From: Steinernema hermaphroditum
Lineage: Eukaryota; Nematoda; Chromadorea; Rhabditida; Steinernematidae
Direction of reading: 5' to 3'
Assembly (NCBI GenBank): GCA_030435675.1
Contig: CM059623.1
Span: 8,768,012 to 8,832,011 of the forward strand
Length of the DNA stretch: 64,000 nt
The notes under the pieces are model-generated. The model ran no database searches. It had not been told where the DNA came from and saw only the letters and a list, made by a program, of their open reading frames with translations. This document shows positions 43,835 through 55,230 of this stretch, piece after piece. Position 1 is the stretch's first letter. Each line of letters opens with the position of its first letter. The translations under genes and the position numbers were made by a program.

Positions 43835-46205
43835 TCAGAATCGCTTAAGCAGCGCGGAGAAACCGCTGTTCGGGTCGACGACGGCGAAGCGGATGAATCG
43901 GTCCTTTTCCTTCTTCTCGAGGCGGAAGTGGAGTTCTTCCGAGGTTCCGATCGCCTCCAGAACCTCCGTAAGAACTCGGTCGATGAAACCGAGGCACTGG
44001 GCGCCACGGCTGTTTCCGCCCATCGACTCCGTCGTCTGCGCGCTCTCCACGAAGATCTTCGAGATTCTGTTGGAGAGCCGCGCCTCGAGCCACCAGGAGA
44101 TGTCGTTGTAAGCGCCGTAGTCCGGCTTTACCAGCTGCAGCTCTTCGCCTATCTTTCGAACCACCGAAGCGACGACGATCGTCTTCTTGTCCTCTCCGTC
44201 GCCAACGGCCGTTTCGTTCAGAATGATCATCTTGCTGTCCCTAACACCATCGACTGGCTAAAAGCAGTGGATGCCAACCACGATCTCAGTTATGGCGACG
44301 CACCTCTTCGTCGCTGTCCTCGTCATCGTCCAGGAGAGCGAACTTGTTCACCGTGTTGCCCTTCGTGGCCTTCACTTCACAGTTTTCGTCGAAGAAGAAG
44401 ACGACGCCTTTCCGTTTCGTCACCAAGTAGGAGAACGCCTCCTTCGGCATCGCAGCGCACATTCCGATGCGCACCAGCGTCCCAACTTCGACCACGAAGG
44501 AGCAATTCGAGCGGATCTGCTCAAGTTTCTTCGAATCCACCTTTCTCAGGAGTGACACTAGCACTTCCAGGCCCACTTCTAACCTTCCTCCAAGCGGAGA
44601 CTCTAAGATGGAGGAGAAGGAATGGAAGAGGCAGTTCGGCGTGGGTCCACGGTCCTCGGCACAGTCGATCGTCCGAGATTTCGGGCTCTGAACATAGCTG
44701 TGAAAGTAACTAACAACTTGCGACTTACAGTGTAAGAGCTGAACTCCTGCTTCTTCAGTCCTCCCTTCCGTTTCAGAGCCATGTCGTAGGCGCACACATA
44801 GTAGCAGGGTTCTCCAGGTGGTAGGGAACTGTTCTTGAAGTTCGCCTCGTACTGAAGCTCCTTCACTTTATACCGCTCGTCGGCGGTGAGATCGTAGTAG
44901 ATACGACTCTGAGGTGTGGGCAGGGGATAGTGTGGATGGGGCGTCGAGTCGTAGTACATCTTCATGATGGCATTGGCGGTTTCAACGGAGTCGAAGGTGA
45001 TCTTGAGGGCGTAGGCGTCGGCATTTTCGTTCAAAGGAACCAATTCGACGTCGCGAGCTCTCGAGGGACTGATGCCGATCGCCTTGCAGAACTGCTGCAC
45101 GTATCGCTTCCTTTCAGTGGGGCTCTGCTCTTTGCTGTAGTTGGTGATGATGAGTCGCTTCTTACGGTGTGAGGGAGCTAAAACAGCTGTGAGCTGTTCG
45201 CCTAGAGAAGCTCTTACGTTCGCTGGAATACTGTGACGGAGTGGGAGAAGAGGAACGGGAGCTGATGGAAGGGGTCACTGGGCGCTGTGGTCTGCTCAGA
45301 CGCTAAATTCTACGTCACTTTAGGAAGTGGCGAAGCGCCGATTACCATCGCTGATAAGAGCGCAACGTCGACATTCGATTCTGGCTTCGCAACACCGTTT
45401 CCGTTGGAGCTAACGAGGGAGGGAAAGTCGTTGGTGCTGAGGGTTTCGGCGCTTCCGCTGCGTTTCAACTTCTCCGCAAATGTGCCGTTTGATTTCGGCT
45501 TTCGCGTATAATCGAGCACAGGACTATTTGACGATGAAAACTATAAAAATAACACTGAATTACTAAATCGCAGTGGAAGCCTACCAGTGATTTGGCTGAA
45601 TTTTCTAACGAATCATTACTATTTCTCCAGATATCCGGGTTAATCGTCGGCGCGCTGTCGTAAGCGCGCTCCATCGAAGGTACACTGGGAATCGCCCCTT
45701 TCTGGATGCCTTCGAATACCGGAAGACGAGTACGCAGATCGAAATTCTGCGGGTACTAAAAAACATAAGTGAATAGAATACGTGGAAGGTCCTTGCCTGT
45801 AGTAGATCGAACGATAGATCCATATGTCCATTGGATCCATTCGTTTCGGGTGATATCTAAAATCAGGATACAGTTCCACCTTATGTACAAACTTACGTGT
45901 ACGGTTAAAGTTTTACTGTATTCCAAACGAGGAGAAATCGTTTGCGAAGAAAATGCTTTCTGAAATGTAATCCATATTACAGGAACTTTTAGTGTGGCAG
46001 TCACCATCCTGGCCGGAGTACATTGAGCTGATCGGCTTATTCTGGTGACCTTCCGCTTTTTCTTTTTCTCTGTTTGCGATCGATTCTCCGCTTCGCTTTC
46101 TAGATTCTCCTTTAATTCCGCGAGGCACAGCTCCAGTACTCGGATCGTAGTTTCCTGATCCGCTATCGTCGTGTCCAGCGTTGAGAGAAAATCGGGCGAC
46201 AACAT
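43835..46205 (-). CDS. Unrecognised multi-exon protein, about 600 residues
   Basis: The model starts at ATG 46205, ten bases after a CTTTCAG acceptor, and ends at 43835 over about ten exons. Parts in order: an acidic coiled-coil-like helix (TTIRVLELCLAELKENLESE) and a Lys-rich patch; a low-complexity Ser/Asn-rich linker; a basic folded region (HRKKRLIITNYSKEQSPTER, RARDVELVPLNENADAYALK); a region with SRIYYDLTADERYKVKELQY; and a C-terminal alpha/beta region (GVVFFFDENCEVKATKGN, an acidic DDDEDSDEE loop, SKMIILNETAVGDGEDKKTI). No signal or membrane segment. One intron uses a GC donor (CAG/GCAAGG, 45796). I find no family I can name. A split into two genes near 44.7 kb is possible but not favoured, because the phases join cleanly. 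Confidence 0.6.
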
Positions 46206-47014
46206 GATCTTCAAGTTTCTGAAAGACAGGTAGAAATAAGATCAGATCTGCGTGGAGGCCGCGGAGGACGCCTCGTGGCTCTGGGTGTTATCACTGAAGG
46301 AAACGACACCGAATGGAAATGGGGAGCGAGGAGGCAGTAAAGGGCGATAGAGCTGTTGAACTGTTTGCTCGTTCCGTATCGTTTCGAACGAGCGCACAAG
46401 AACACAAAGCTGGGGGACACAGGCTTCCTATGTGGACAAAAAGACACCCAAAGCCTCGTCCATGTTCACGATGGTGACGCGATGCTTATTCCCTGAAACC
46501 ACCCACTGACAACGGGATTTCGCAATTTTCATTTTTCTCGTATGTGAGGAAAAAAAAGCGAAATCCGTTGTTGTTCTGATTTATCCGGCAAATTGTGTTG
46601 AGGGTTTGATTCGTATTTTTTATGTTGCTAGGGTTTCCCGAGTTCAGCAAAAGAAATCCTCATGTGGTGCAGATATCCGTCATAGAAAAGGTAGTGTCCG
46701 GAAACTATGAAGGAGAACCGCGAGAGTGCAGTCCACCATGGAAAGCGCCGTTCCTCTTGCACGCCGATTAATTGGACCATTGCATCGACAACAATGGCAC
46801 AGAGTGCAGCATGCGTACTTCAGTGGGAGTCGAACCTCGGACCAGCGCCGCGCGAAACAGCACCTCTACCACTTCACCACACAGTCATCTCTCAGAGCAC
46901 CCCCATACGATCGCCATACACATGAGCTCCCCACGGCCGACGGCTCGCACACCATATTCTTTCCCATAAGTCATCATAAAATCTATGAACAAATGTGGAA
47001 ACTACACAAGGAAC
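46206..47014. other. Intergenic, 0.8 kb
   Basis: No protein gene recognised. Contains the tRNA-like element listed separately. Confidence 0.4.
46815..46890 (-). repeat. tRNA-like Pol III element (degenerate tRNA or SINE)
   Basis: Read on the minus strand, TGGTGAAGTGGTAGAGGT resembles an A box (46862-46879) and GGTTCGACTCC matches the B box consensus exactly (46826-46836), at a tRNA-like spacing. The acceptor and T stems do not pair well, so it is not a normal tRNA. A tRNA relic or tRNA-derived SINE fits better. Confidence 0.4.
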
Positions 47015-47402
47015 TTAAGACTCGTGATACGGGTTCGGCGTCGCGCTTCTTCGTGCTTCGGCGACCTTGCCTTCCGAGTACTTGAACGATCTGATCGAGT
47101 TGGAGACGATTGGGTCGAAAGAGCCGAACTTTCCATCCTGGGCAAAGGCGGCGAAGTCGGGCGATCCGAAGCACCGAAGGTCGTACACGATGTCGGGCGT
47201 GGGGTAGGCGAACTCCCTAAATGCGGATTAGAATCCTCTCCAACAGGCAAACGAACTCGATGATGACTCCCAGCACAACTTGAACTCCGATGAACGTCGC
47301 CCCGGTACGTAGGAAATCTTTTCTCGCCCACTTCTGGTCCCTGAAGACATGGTCCTTGTTCCGGATGAACTTCTGCATCAAGCGAAGTGGAGTAAGCCTC
47401 AT
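47015..47402 (-). CDS. Small single-pass membrane protein, unrecognised
   Basis: Two exons (47257-47402 and 47015-47216, 40 bp intron) encode 115 residues. The N-terminal 30 residues are basic (LMQKFIRNKDHVFRDQKWAR), followed by one membrane helix (FLRTGATFIGVQVVLGVII) and an acidic/aromatic tail (EEFAYPTPDIVYDLRC). The layout is like small inner-membrane subunits of mitochondrial complexes, but I cannot match it to one, so that is only a guess. An acceptor (ATCTTCAG) lies six bases before the start. It is 153 bp downstream of rpl-26 on the same strand, a spacing seen in worm operons. Confidence 0.65.
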
Positions 47403-47555
47403 GATCCACTGAAGATGACACGGTCACACCCCCCACCACCCACAGGAAGAAGTAAGCCTTCGTCGCCGACACAACTCAGTAAACCAGCAGCGTCTCAGCT
47501 TTAATAACAAGGAACTTCGTTTTATCATATAACAATAACAAAGAACAACAGGAAT

Positions 47556-48100
47556 TTACTCTTCAATGGTGTCTTCAGAGTGCTTTCCCTTGAGGATGCC
47601 AAGGACGCGGGCACGTCCGGCGGCCTTGCGGTCGACCAGGTCACGACGATCCTTGTCCATCTTCAGCTTGGTGATGACAACCTAAAACGAGAGCTTTAGA
47701 TAAGCAGCTAGCACAGGCCGGTCTACCTTTGAGGGGTGGACTCCGACATGGACGGTGGAACCGTTGGCCTTTTCGCGGGTGATCTTGTCAACGTGAACGA
47801 CGAACTTCTTGCGGTAAACGCGGATAACACGACCGGTATTTCCCTTGTAGTGTCCACGGGCAACTTGGACTTCATCGTCCAAACTAAAGAGGCCAGAATT
47901 AAACAATGGAACCATACACCGGGAATCATCTGATTCCTGGGACTAACGTACCGGATAGGCATGGAGCGCACATTGTGCTTGGTGCGGAGTTCCTTCGAAA
48001 GAGGAGCCGACATCATGACTCGTCGCACGTGCGAGGGAGCATTGAAATGGCGGGCACGGTTCTTGCGGGAGGAAGACGAGACGAAGGGATTCTTCTTCAT
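47556..48100 (-). CDS. rpl-26: Ribosomal protein L26 (uL24)
   Basis: Cytosolic 60S ribosomal protein. Three exons (47952-48100, 47727-47883, 47556-47681) give 143 residues, the usual length. The N-terminus is basic ([38 protein letters not shown]). The KOW motif lies in [20 protein letters not shown], followed by [20 protein letters not shown] and the C-terminal [20 protein letters not shown]. The start is seven bases after a TTCCAG trans-splice-type acceptor. Possibly first gene of an operon with the small membrane protein downstream. Confidence 0.97.
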
Positions 48101-48523
48101 TTTAACCCTGGAACCAAATCACTATTTTGACGATTATCAAGAGTAAAAACAAGAAGCCGCCGCGCTCAGCTCACGGACATTGCAGCTATTCCAGACTGTC
48201 GAACATAGCAAAGGACGGAGCAGTTAAGCTCTAACTCTCAGAATATATTAAAAACTCGCCCTAATTTTAGAACAAAGTGAACATTTGAACAACGCTGTGA
48301 ACCACACACGAATCTTACACTAGCAGTCGAGATAGAACTTCTCCAAGGCGCTTGTAAAATCCAGCAAAATCAACAGCGAAATTCAATTTTTGCGCGAAAC
48401 TATCCCCATGGCCTAAAATCATAAGAGAGATTCGCTCTCAGGCGAAAGCAGAGCCGAAGTATCCAAATTCGTTTATACTGTCGCCCCAAACAGGGTACAT
48501 TCCAGTCGAGACCCAACACGCAT
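48101..48523. other. Intergenic upstream of rpl-26
   Basis: 423 bp of AT-rich sequence, the probable rpl-26 promoter and the 3' end of the next gene. No gene seen. Confidence 0.4.
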
Positions 48524-48884
48524 TCACTTCTTTTCAAATTCCGCGGTGACGATCGCATCTCCAGCGGCGGGCGGCGCTCGGCCGAGCGGGCGATTTGCTT
48601 CGCTTCTGATGATGTTCGAAGGTAGCGTCAAGGTTTCCGACTGATCTCCGACGGCTCCATGGGGAATGACGACATACGTGAGCGGCGGCACTTTGAATGT
48701 CGGTCCTCGAATCTGGAAAAGAAGTGATTCAGACGTTCGGTTTCCATTAAAATACCTTCTGACAGAGAAGCGATGTGAATATCATCGTTACAAATGAGGC
48801 ACATGCCGATCCAACGATACAAATACATACAACAAGTTCAGCGTCCAAATCACTGATTCCCTTGAATTTCGGCGGAGCATTCAT
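48524..48884 (-). CDS. Small single-pass membrane protein, unrecognised
   Basis: Two exons (48756-48884 and 48524-48712) encode 105 residues. A short N-terminus (NAPPKFKGISDLDAE) is followed by one membrane helix rich in Cys, Val and Ala (LVVCICIVGSACASFVTMIF), then a soluble tail (GPTFKVPPLTYVVIPHGA; RAPPAAGDAIVTAEFEKK). No family recognised. An acceptor (TCCTTAG) lies nine bases before the start. Same strand as rpl-26, whose start is 423 bp downstream. Confidence 0.6.
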
Positions 48885-49108
48885 ATCAGCTGCCTAAGGA
48901 GCAAATATTGTTACGAAGGAAACAAGGGAAGAAAACCGACCAAACAGAAACCAGCCATGCCCAATTGAAGGAAAAGTTGGCGACTCGGCCCACTAACCAT
49001 AATGCAAATGAACCAGTCGCTCGGCTAATGAGAGCAAGATGTGCTCAGGGGTCTGTCTCCAAACGTCTGAAAGTCTCAAATACAACAGGGGAGAGACCAG
49101 ACACAGAG

Positions 49109-49180
49109 TCCTCGGTAGTATAGTGGTGAGTATCCGCGCCTGTCACGTGCGAGACCCGGGTTCGATTCCCGGCCGGGGAG
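49109..49180 (+). tRNA. tRNA-Asp (anticodon GTC)
   Basis: A 72 bp gene starting TCCTCGG. The A box is TAGTATAGTGGTGAGTA, the anticodon loop CCTGTCACG gives GTC, and the B box GGTTCGATTCC is perfect. The acceptor stem pairs through the closing CCGGGGAG with one or two mismatches or wobbles. A T-run (TTTTTT) follows a few bases after the 3' end as Pol III terminator. The anticodon stem (CGCGC/GTGCG) carries one non-Watson-Crick pair, so it is a slightly diverged but probably working copy. Lies between two minus-strand genes. Confidence 0.92.
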
Positions 49181-49235
49181 TGAATTTTTTGGTAAAACGC
49201 AGAGTTTTATACACAATCAGTAAGAAAAATCAGTT

Positions 49236-50794
49236 CTACATTATAAAGTGCTTCGGGACTCCCATCCAGCGATGGAGAAGTAGAGGATTCTCCCTCCGCA
49301 GATGGGGAAAGTACGTAGTGAGCCGCGTGAAAGCTTGCATCGCCAAGCTTCTTGGAATTCTGAAACGACATGGCTTATCTCCGAATTCATGTATACAACT
49401 GTACTTGGCTGTATAGGCGACTCTGATCCATTTAACGGCGGACACCATTCTGTGGTACTGCCTGTTATAACGGTGCTCTCTGCAAAGCGCTACGATCTTT
49501 CCATCCCTGGCGACATCCATGCAGATGTTGTGGTACTCAGCCTGGCCAGCGAAGCACCAATTAGTGATCGAATGCCACTTGCGCGTCTTCACGTGAAAGC
49601 AACCGATGCGCGTCTTCTGGCCGGCCTTCGCGATCATCCAGACGTGTCCGTTGTGGTGGATGTGCTTCACCTGAAGACTGAAGATGAACTTCTTCCCATT
49701 AACAGAAACTCACCATGTTCGGCATTCTCCCACCAATAATCGGGAACTTGTCAGGCTCAGTTTCAGTTTTCTCGAACCGCAGTTCGCCGGAATAAAGGTC
49801 GATGACGCCGACGTATCCGTCAAGCACGGAGATGAGACTTGGCTGGGTAGGAAGCGTAATGATGGTGGACAAGAAGACGTGTACTTTGCCGTCAGTGCAG
49901 AAGGGCTGACCCATGAACTCCAGCATCGATCTCCTAGATGAAGAAATGGATAAAAAAAAAGTGAATCCAAATCACTTACGGTATATTCTTCTCATAGTCG
50001 ACGACGACACCGTGGAAGTCATACTCCTTGATGGCTACTGTGTCTCCACAGCACACGAAGGCGATCACGGAATTCCCTGAGCTCCGCGCTGTGCTCCAGA
50101 AGGTTTGGCGTTCAAAGGTGAATTCATCGAGCTTGCGGATGAGACGCAGCGTCTTCAGGCGGTGACACACTGCACCAACGTGGACGATGGTTGCGTTCTT
50201 CCGAGTCTTCGAGATGATGAGCGCCCGCGAGGCGCCGATACAGTAGAAATGGAAAAGTTTCGTGTTTGGACTAGCCTGTGGAGTACGGTACTGCCTGAAA
50301 AGGGACACATACAGTCAGCACACGCTCGATATTAGCTCGACAGCACTCTGAGGGGACGCCTCCGTTCATCATCTGCACGCACTTTTTGATTAATTTCAGT
50401 TTTCTTTGCACGTAGACAGTGGAAAAGAGAGGAAAAACGTTGACAAATGAGTCGTGTTCGCAGAAAAATTGTGACCTGGGATGGCAAGCCGACATCAGAT
50501 TTCCAACCGTTGCCATTGGCTGTGGTGAAAGGGGAAAACTTACGTGGATATTCCGCGGTGGATGTCGTAAACAACCAGTCGGGGTACCGTGGGATCGCAT
50601 CGGCCATCTGTGCCTACCGTGTAGATGAAGCGTCCTTCGCTTCCGACGGAGAAGTGGAACGGCTGATCGAAGAAAAAGAGATCGGCGTCGGGGTTGCCTT
50701 CCAGTGGGAACACCTGGCTGAACTTGGACGGGGCAACGTAGAATCCTTCGGCTTCCGGAGCCTTCTCCGCTGCGTCTTCATCGGCTTCGCTCAT
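49236..50794 (-). CDS. Hypothetical protein with beta-propeller-like repeats
   Basis: The model starts at ATG 50794 and ends at 49236 over about five exons, roughly 400 residues. After an acidic start (SEADEDAAEKAPEAEG), short blocks of alternating hydrophobic strands with Gly turns recur: FFFDQPFHFSVGSEGRFIYT; LISVLDGYVGVIDLYSGELR; VKHIHHNGHVWMIAKAGQKT, GCFHVKTRKWHSI, VARDGKIVALCR. The W...H-x-x-I..D and K-T-x-K-W pattern is kelch-like, but the repeats are too diverged for a firm call. No signal peptide, membrane segment or catalytic motif. Two introns hold TACGGTA (49977, 50284). Exon edges between 50.3 and 50.6 kb are uncertain. Confidence 0.55.
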
Positions 50795-51159
50795 CGGCTT
50801 ATCGACCGATCGACTGTCTTTAACCGGACCTAATGATCGAAATGTCGGCCATTTCCGTCATTTTCGGTAACCGCTGGACCGAGTGCGGTCGCGTTGCCCT
50901 TTGCCCTGTACTTTCAAGTCTTCAGTGCATCCTCAGATTCCCTCCGTCTTGGCCCTTTGCCCGGAGGAATCCTTGCCCCCCGACCCGACCCCACCCTCTC
51001 CCTCAACGTAATCGCTGTTTCGCGCGTTGATGTTTTTTCGCCCCTCGGGCATCGTCCAAGCGATGTCAGTTGTCTTCTCGTTCTTTCACTTCCAGCGGTC
51101 CGGCCCACTTATCCCTCCAGCGCCCCTCCGAATTTCGTCCTTTGTTGTCCGTCCATGTG
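50795..51159. other. Intergenic, divergent promoter region
   Basis: 365 bp between divergent genes; pyrimidine-rich toward the plus-strand gene. Nothing else seen. Confidence 0.4.
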
Positions 51160-52302
51160 ATGAGCTATTTGTCGCCCCTCGCGTGGTTCTGGTGCGCGCT
51201 ACAGGTGACCGCTGCCCTCAAACCGCGCTCCATCGACGACAGTTCCTGCCAGGTGGGCACCCTTCCCGGCGACTGCAACCCCGCCTCCTGCAACGGATTC
51301 ACGTGCGAGGCCCGCTACGTGCGTTTCTGGGACCCTCAGCTCCAGGCTGACCGCACCTCGAAAAGTTGCCAATGCAAAGAGGTGAGTTCTTGCAAAAGCC
51401 TCCTATTAGTACAGCAAAAACGGCGCGTTTTAAACGAATAGAAAAGCTGATTGATTAGCGCATAAATCGATTTAACAGTTTAGCGGATACCTTGATGGAT
51501 CGGCGATGGCCGCCGGCGCGATTGATCACACCGCCACTAACACCTTCTCGAGAGTTTCCGTCTTTGAGTATATTAGCCCCGAAGACGTCCGTATTGTTTT
51601 CACAACGCCGCCGGTGACACGAAGAACAACAAATTCGGTTAGCGTTCGCATTTGTCATGCGTGGTTAGGCAAAAACAACTGACCACTTAGGCCTACCCGA
51701 CCGAGTCGTGCCCTGACCGCTTGCAACTCGCCGTGAAAGAAGGAAACATAAATTTCTCGGATTACTTCCACAGGGAACACTTGTCGTCCCTCGGGGGATG
51801 TCGGCGGCGAGTTGCGTTTTGGAAAAACCTTTCGACCACGAGGGTCGCCGCTAATAAAAGCCCAAAGTTTCTCTAAGCACTACCGTAAGCCTAGTAGACG
51901 AACATAAACTGTTTTAAAACCCAGAACATAGGTGGAAATTACGTGAACATCTTGCAGGAAAGGATCTGCGGAATCATCGGGATGCACGCCTACTCGGGCT
52001 GTAAAACGTACGCCTATTTGAGTCCGGTGGCGCAGCGGATGATCCGCTCGTGGACGATGACCGCGCGGGAACGGCAGAGTCGCCACGTGACGACGCGCTC
52101 CAGATTCTCGGACGCCGAACGCTACTCGGACCGTGTGCGCCACAAACAGCTCCTTCTGGCGAATACGCGCTTCTGCTGCCGCTCCATCATGCGGCGGAGG
52201 GCCGAGGCGTCCGTGTCCATCCGGCGGAGCGCCGCTCCGAGCAGCTCCGCCGCGCTCCTCTTCACTTCCGTTGCCATTCCTCTGCTCTCGCTCCTCCTCT
52301 GA
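51160..52302 (+). CDS. Small secreted cysteine-rich, probably GPI-anchored protein
   Basis: Two exons (51160-51381 and 51958-52302; intron 576 bp) encode 188 residues. A signal peptide (LSPLAWFWCALQVTAAL) is followed by a compact Cys-rich segment (CQVGTLPGDCNPASCNGFTC, then KSCQCKE), a second Cys-containing segment (ERICGIIGMHAYSGCKTYAY), a basic stretch with LANTRFCCRS, and a hydrophobic tail with small residues ahead (SAAPSSSAALLFTSVAIPLL, then SLLL and a stop). That tail fits a GPI-anchor signal. No family recognised. The intron carries TACCGTA at 51881. Confidence 0.7.
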
Positions 52303-52604
52303 GGGCTTTTGCGCTTCTTCCCTTTCTCATCGTTGTTACACCACATATTGTCTTTGTTTACAACTGACGTCGCCAGAACGCCAATTAATTAACCCTCCCC
52401 CGGTCATCATTTTCCTCCTCTGCTCAACCACGCCTGAAACTGCCAAGAACCTGCTTGTTGTAAATAAAGTCGAGCCGTTGGATGCTCTCTTTACTAACAA
52501 GCTAAAATGTTTCAAGTGCTACGCAAAAACGCCCAAAACTCTCTCCGCGGCCGCTATCCGGTGATTGATTAATGAAGTGTGCACGCCGAACGGTTCATGC
52601 GTGC
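52303..52604. other. Convergent intergenic region
   Basis: 302 bp between the stops of two converging genes. Nothing recognised. Confidence 0.4.
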
Positions 52605-54461
52605 TCAGAGGCCCTTGCCAATGTCGATGATCTCCTGGACCAGGAAGTCAAGATCGTGGCGCGTGATCGCCTGGTTGGAGATGATCATGCGAAAGAAGTT
52701 CGGGCGCTGTTTGTCCGGCTGGTAGCCGACCATCGTGGTGCCGCGCTCCATCATCTTGGCCTTGATCTTCGGCGCGATCTTCTCCAGGCGCGCCTTCTTC
52801 TCGGCCTCGTCGAGGTGGCGGAGGCTCGGGGGAACGTACCAGAAGCAGATGTTTAAAAACTCGGGCTAAAACGGATGAATTATGACCGATAATTACAGCG
52901 CGGGACGAACCGGGTCGACGACCAGCTCGTAGCCCTCGGTCTGTTTGATTCGGGCGGTGAAGTAGGCGGCCAACTCCATAAGACGGTTGACTTGGGCGCG
53001 GTAGCCTTCCATTCCCTGAAGATGCCCAGTGAAGATGCGCAGTTCTCCCTAAGTACCTTAGATCTCCACATGAGCCAGAGCTTGAAGATGTCGTTGTGAC
53101 GCCCGCATTGCATCGCCTTGTCTCCAGTGTCGTAGCTCACGTCGTAGGGCTTGTCCTGCTGGAAGAGATAGTCAGCGGACATTTGATTCGTTTGGAAGAG
53201 AAGGCCCTAGAAGAAGCAGCTGAGGAAAGGATACGGTAGGGACCACTCACATCCTGGCGGATAAAACAGGCACTGCACTGAAGAAGGGCCCCCATGAGTT
53301 TATGGGGATTCCAGGTGAGCGAGTTGGCCCTCTCAATCCCACTGAGGCGATGACGATACTCGGGACTCAGAAGAAGGCCGCCGCCCCATGCCGCCTGAGG
53401 AGAGATAAGTAGTACGGTACGGCAAGGCGTCTTACGTCGACGTGGAACCAGAGGTGGTGGCGTTCGCAGATGTCGGCGATTTGGTGAAGGGGATCCCAGG
53501 CGCCATATACGGTAGTTCCGGCGGTAGCGCTCACGAAGAAGGGATGGAGGCCCATCTTCTTGCGCTTGATGACCTCCATCTCAAGAGCTTCGGGAATCAT
53601 GCGGCCTCGGGAGTCCGTGGGGATGTTGAAGCACATGTCTGTGCCGACTCCGGTCACCGCCGCTGCTCCTTTGATTGAGTAGTGGCTCTAAACCAGGAGA
53701 TTACGGTAGGAAGATGATAGGAAACTTACGTCTTCTGAGGTGAAGCAGCAAAGCGTGGGGATGTCAGTCATGCCAAGGGGTTTCACCCGAGGGAACTTCG
53801 CGTGCCGAGCGGCGTTCATCGCGTACAGATTGGCGATCGCACCGCCAGGAGCGAAGATGGCGTCACCTTCTCCTTCGCCCCATCCGATCAGTTCGATCAT
53901 CTTGCGCGTCACCTCCTTCTCCATCAAGATGAAGACCGGCGAGATCTCGTAGGTGAACCTGAAAAAAAACCTCCTAGAATGGCCTCGGGGGACACTAACA
54001 TGTTGGTGTTCGCCGTCGCCGTCAGCCACTCACCGGCCATCGAGACGAGGTCGAGGCCGCAGGAGATCTGGTTGAAGAAGCGCGGATGGCCTGTCTTCAC
54101 GCCCAGTTTGAGAACGGCTTCGCAGCTCTAAAGCGGACTTTAGAAGGCATCTGCCCTCCAGGGGACTACCTTCAGGAGGTCCTCGAGATTCTGCGGCTTC
54201 TCGGGGATCTGCAGGTCGCAGAGCGTCGCCATCTCGGCGGGGTGATGGAACTCGAGGATCTTGCTGGATCGGTCGTTTTCCTCCTTGATGTAGGCGAGCA
54301 GGATGCGGACGACCTCCTTCAGAAAGAGTTCCGTCTGCTCCCAGTTCTCCATGTTCTGCGGCAGCAGATCTGAAACAGAACCATCAGCATTGCCCACTCA
54401 GCTGGGACCTACCAGAGGCCTGGAGCTTTCCTATCTTCTCGAGAACCTTCTGGGGGTCCAT
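52605..54461 (-). CDS. unc-25: Glutamate decarboxylase (GABA synthesis)
   Basis: PLP-dependent enzyme that makes GABA from glutamate in inhibitory neurons. About nine short-intron exons give roughly 490 residues. Closely GAD-like blocks: [124 protein letters not shown]. The PLP lysine is in [17 protein letters not shown]. Then [29 protein letters not shown] and [14 protein letters not shown] near the end. I chose ATG 54461 because it is the first Met after an in-frame stop; this gives a short N-terminus next to vertebrate GAD. Introns contain TACGGTA at 53232, 53413 and 53702. Confidence 0.95.
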
Positions 54462-54802
54462 GGTCCTCCGCAAACTCCGAAGCGGCCCTCAGGCGACGCG
54501 CACAATCTCGGAAATGGCGGCACCGCGCCGAGGAAGACACAATCATCATTTTTCGCACGATTAAGCAATTTAAGAATGACGGGTGAGCAGGATTACGGTA
54601 GCACCGCCCCATGACGTTGCGGCCATATTCGGCGGTGGCCTTCTGAAAACAAATAATCCCTCTGACGGAGACACATTCCCCTCGGTCGCCTCTCGAAGAT
54701 ATAACGGACAATGACGCGAGTGGGCCTCTTGAGCGAGTTCAAGGAGTCTTGAAAACTTTCATTAAACTCAACAATTCAACAATGGAAACAACAATGGCGT
54801 GT

Positions 54803-55006
54803 TCACTGCTTGATGTCCAGCTCCTTCGGCAGCGCCTTCTTCAACAGCTCGGCTTTCTCTGCATCGCGCACTACGAGGGTGTACAAGTGCTTCTTGCATC
54901 GCACCTTGAACTTGGTGTTTTCCCGATTCTTCTGGATGCGGATCGACCTGGCGTCCTTCCGACGCGTCGTCTCGAGGAACTCCTTAATGCCGCGGATCTC
55001 ACGCAT
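54803..55006 (-). CDS. rpl-38: Ribosomal protein L38 (eL38)
   Basis: Cytosolic 60S ribosomal protein. One exon, 67 residues against about 70 in the family. It matches along its whole length: [47 protein letters not shown]. It begins M-R-E-I where relatives have M-P-(K/R)-E-I, so a tiny first exon could be missing. However, a TTTCAG acceptor lies eight bases upstream of this ATG, and a trans-spliced start is simplest. 224 bp downstream of MCTS1 on the same strand; possibly an operon. Confidence 0.95.
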   Translation of the reverse strand: MREIRGIKEFLETTRRKDARSIRIQKNRENTKFKVRCKKHLYTLVVRDAEKAELLKKALPKELDIKQ

Positions 55007-55230
55007 TCTGTACCCTGAAACAAACGGATTACAAATTAATTGCTTCAGGCGACCACGGCGCGCTTAAGAGGCTCATAAACGTCCTCCGACGCGAATTTGC
55101 CCTGGGCAAACAGAAAGAGCAGCCAATCTCGGCACACAGAGGCCATACGACGGGGATGGATGGGCGAAAATCACGAAATTCTTATCGACATCGGAAACAA
55201 CAATACTCATACGTTCACAACAAAATCTAA

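Noticed and set aside
46707..47085. Open frames on the plus strand near the tRNA-like element
   Set aside because: Low-complexity His/Thr/Ser composition; they overlap the Pol III-like element and look like chance.
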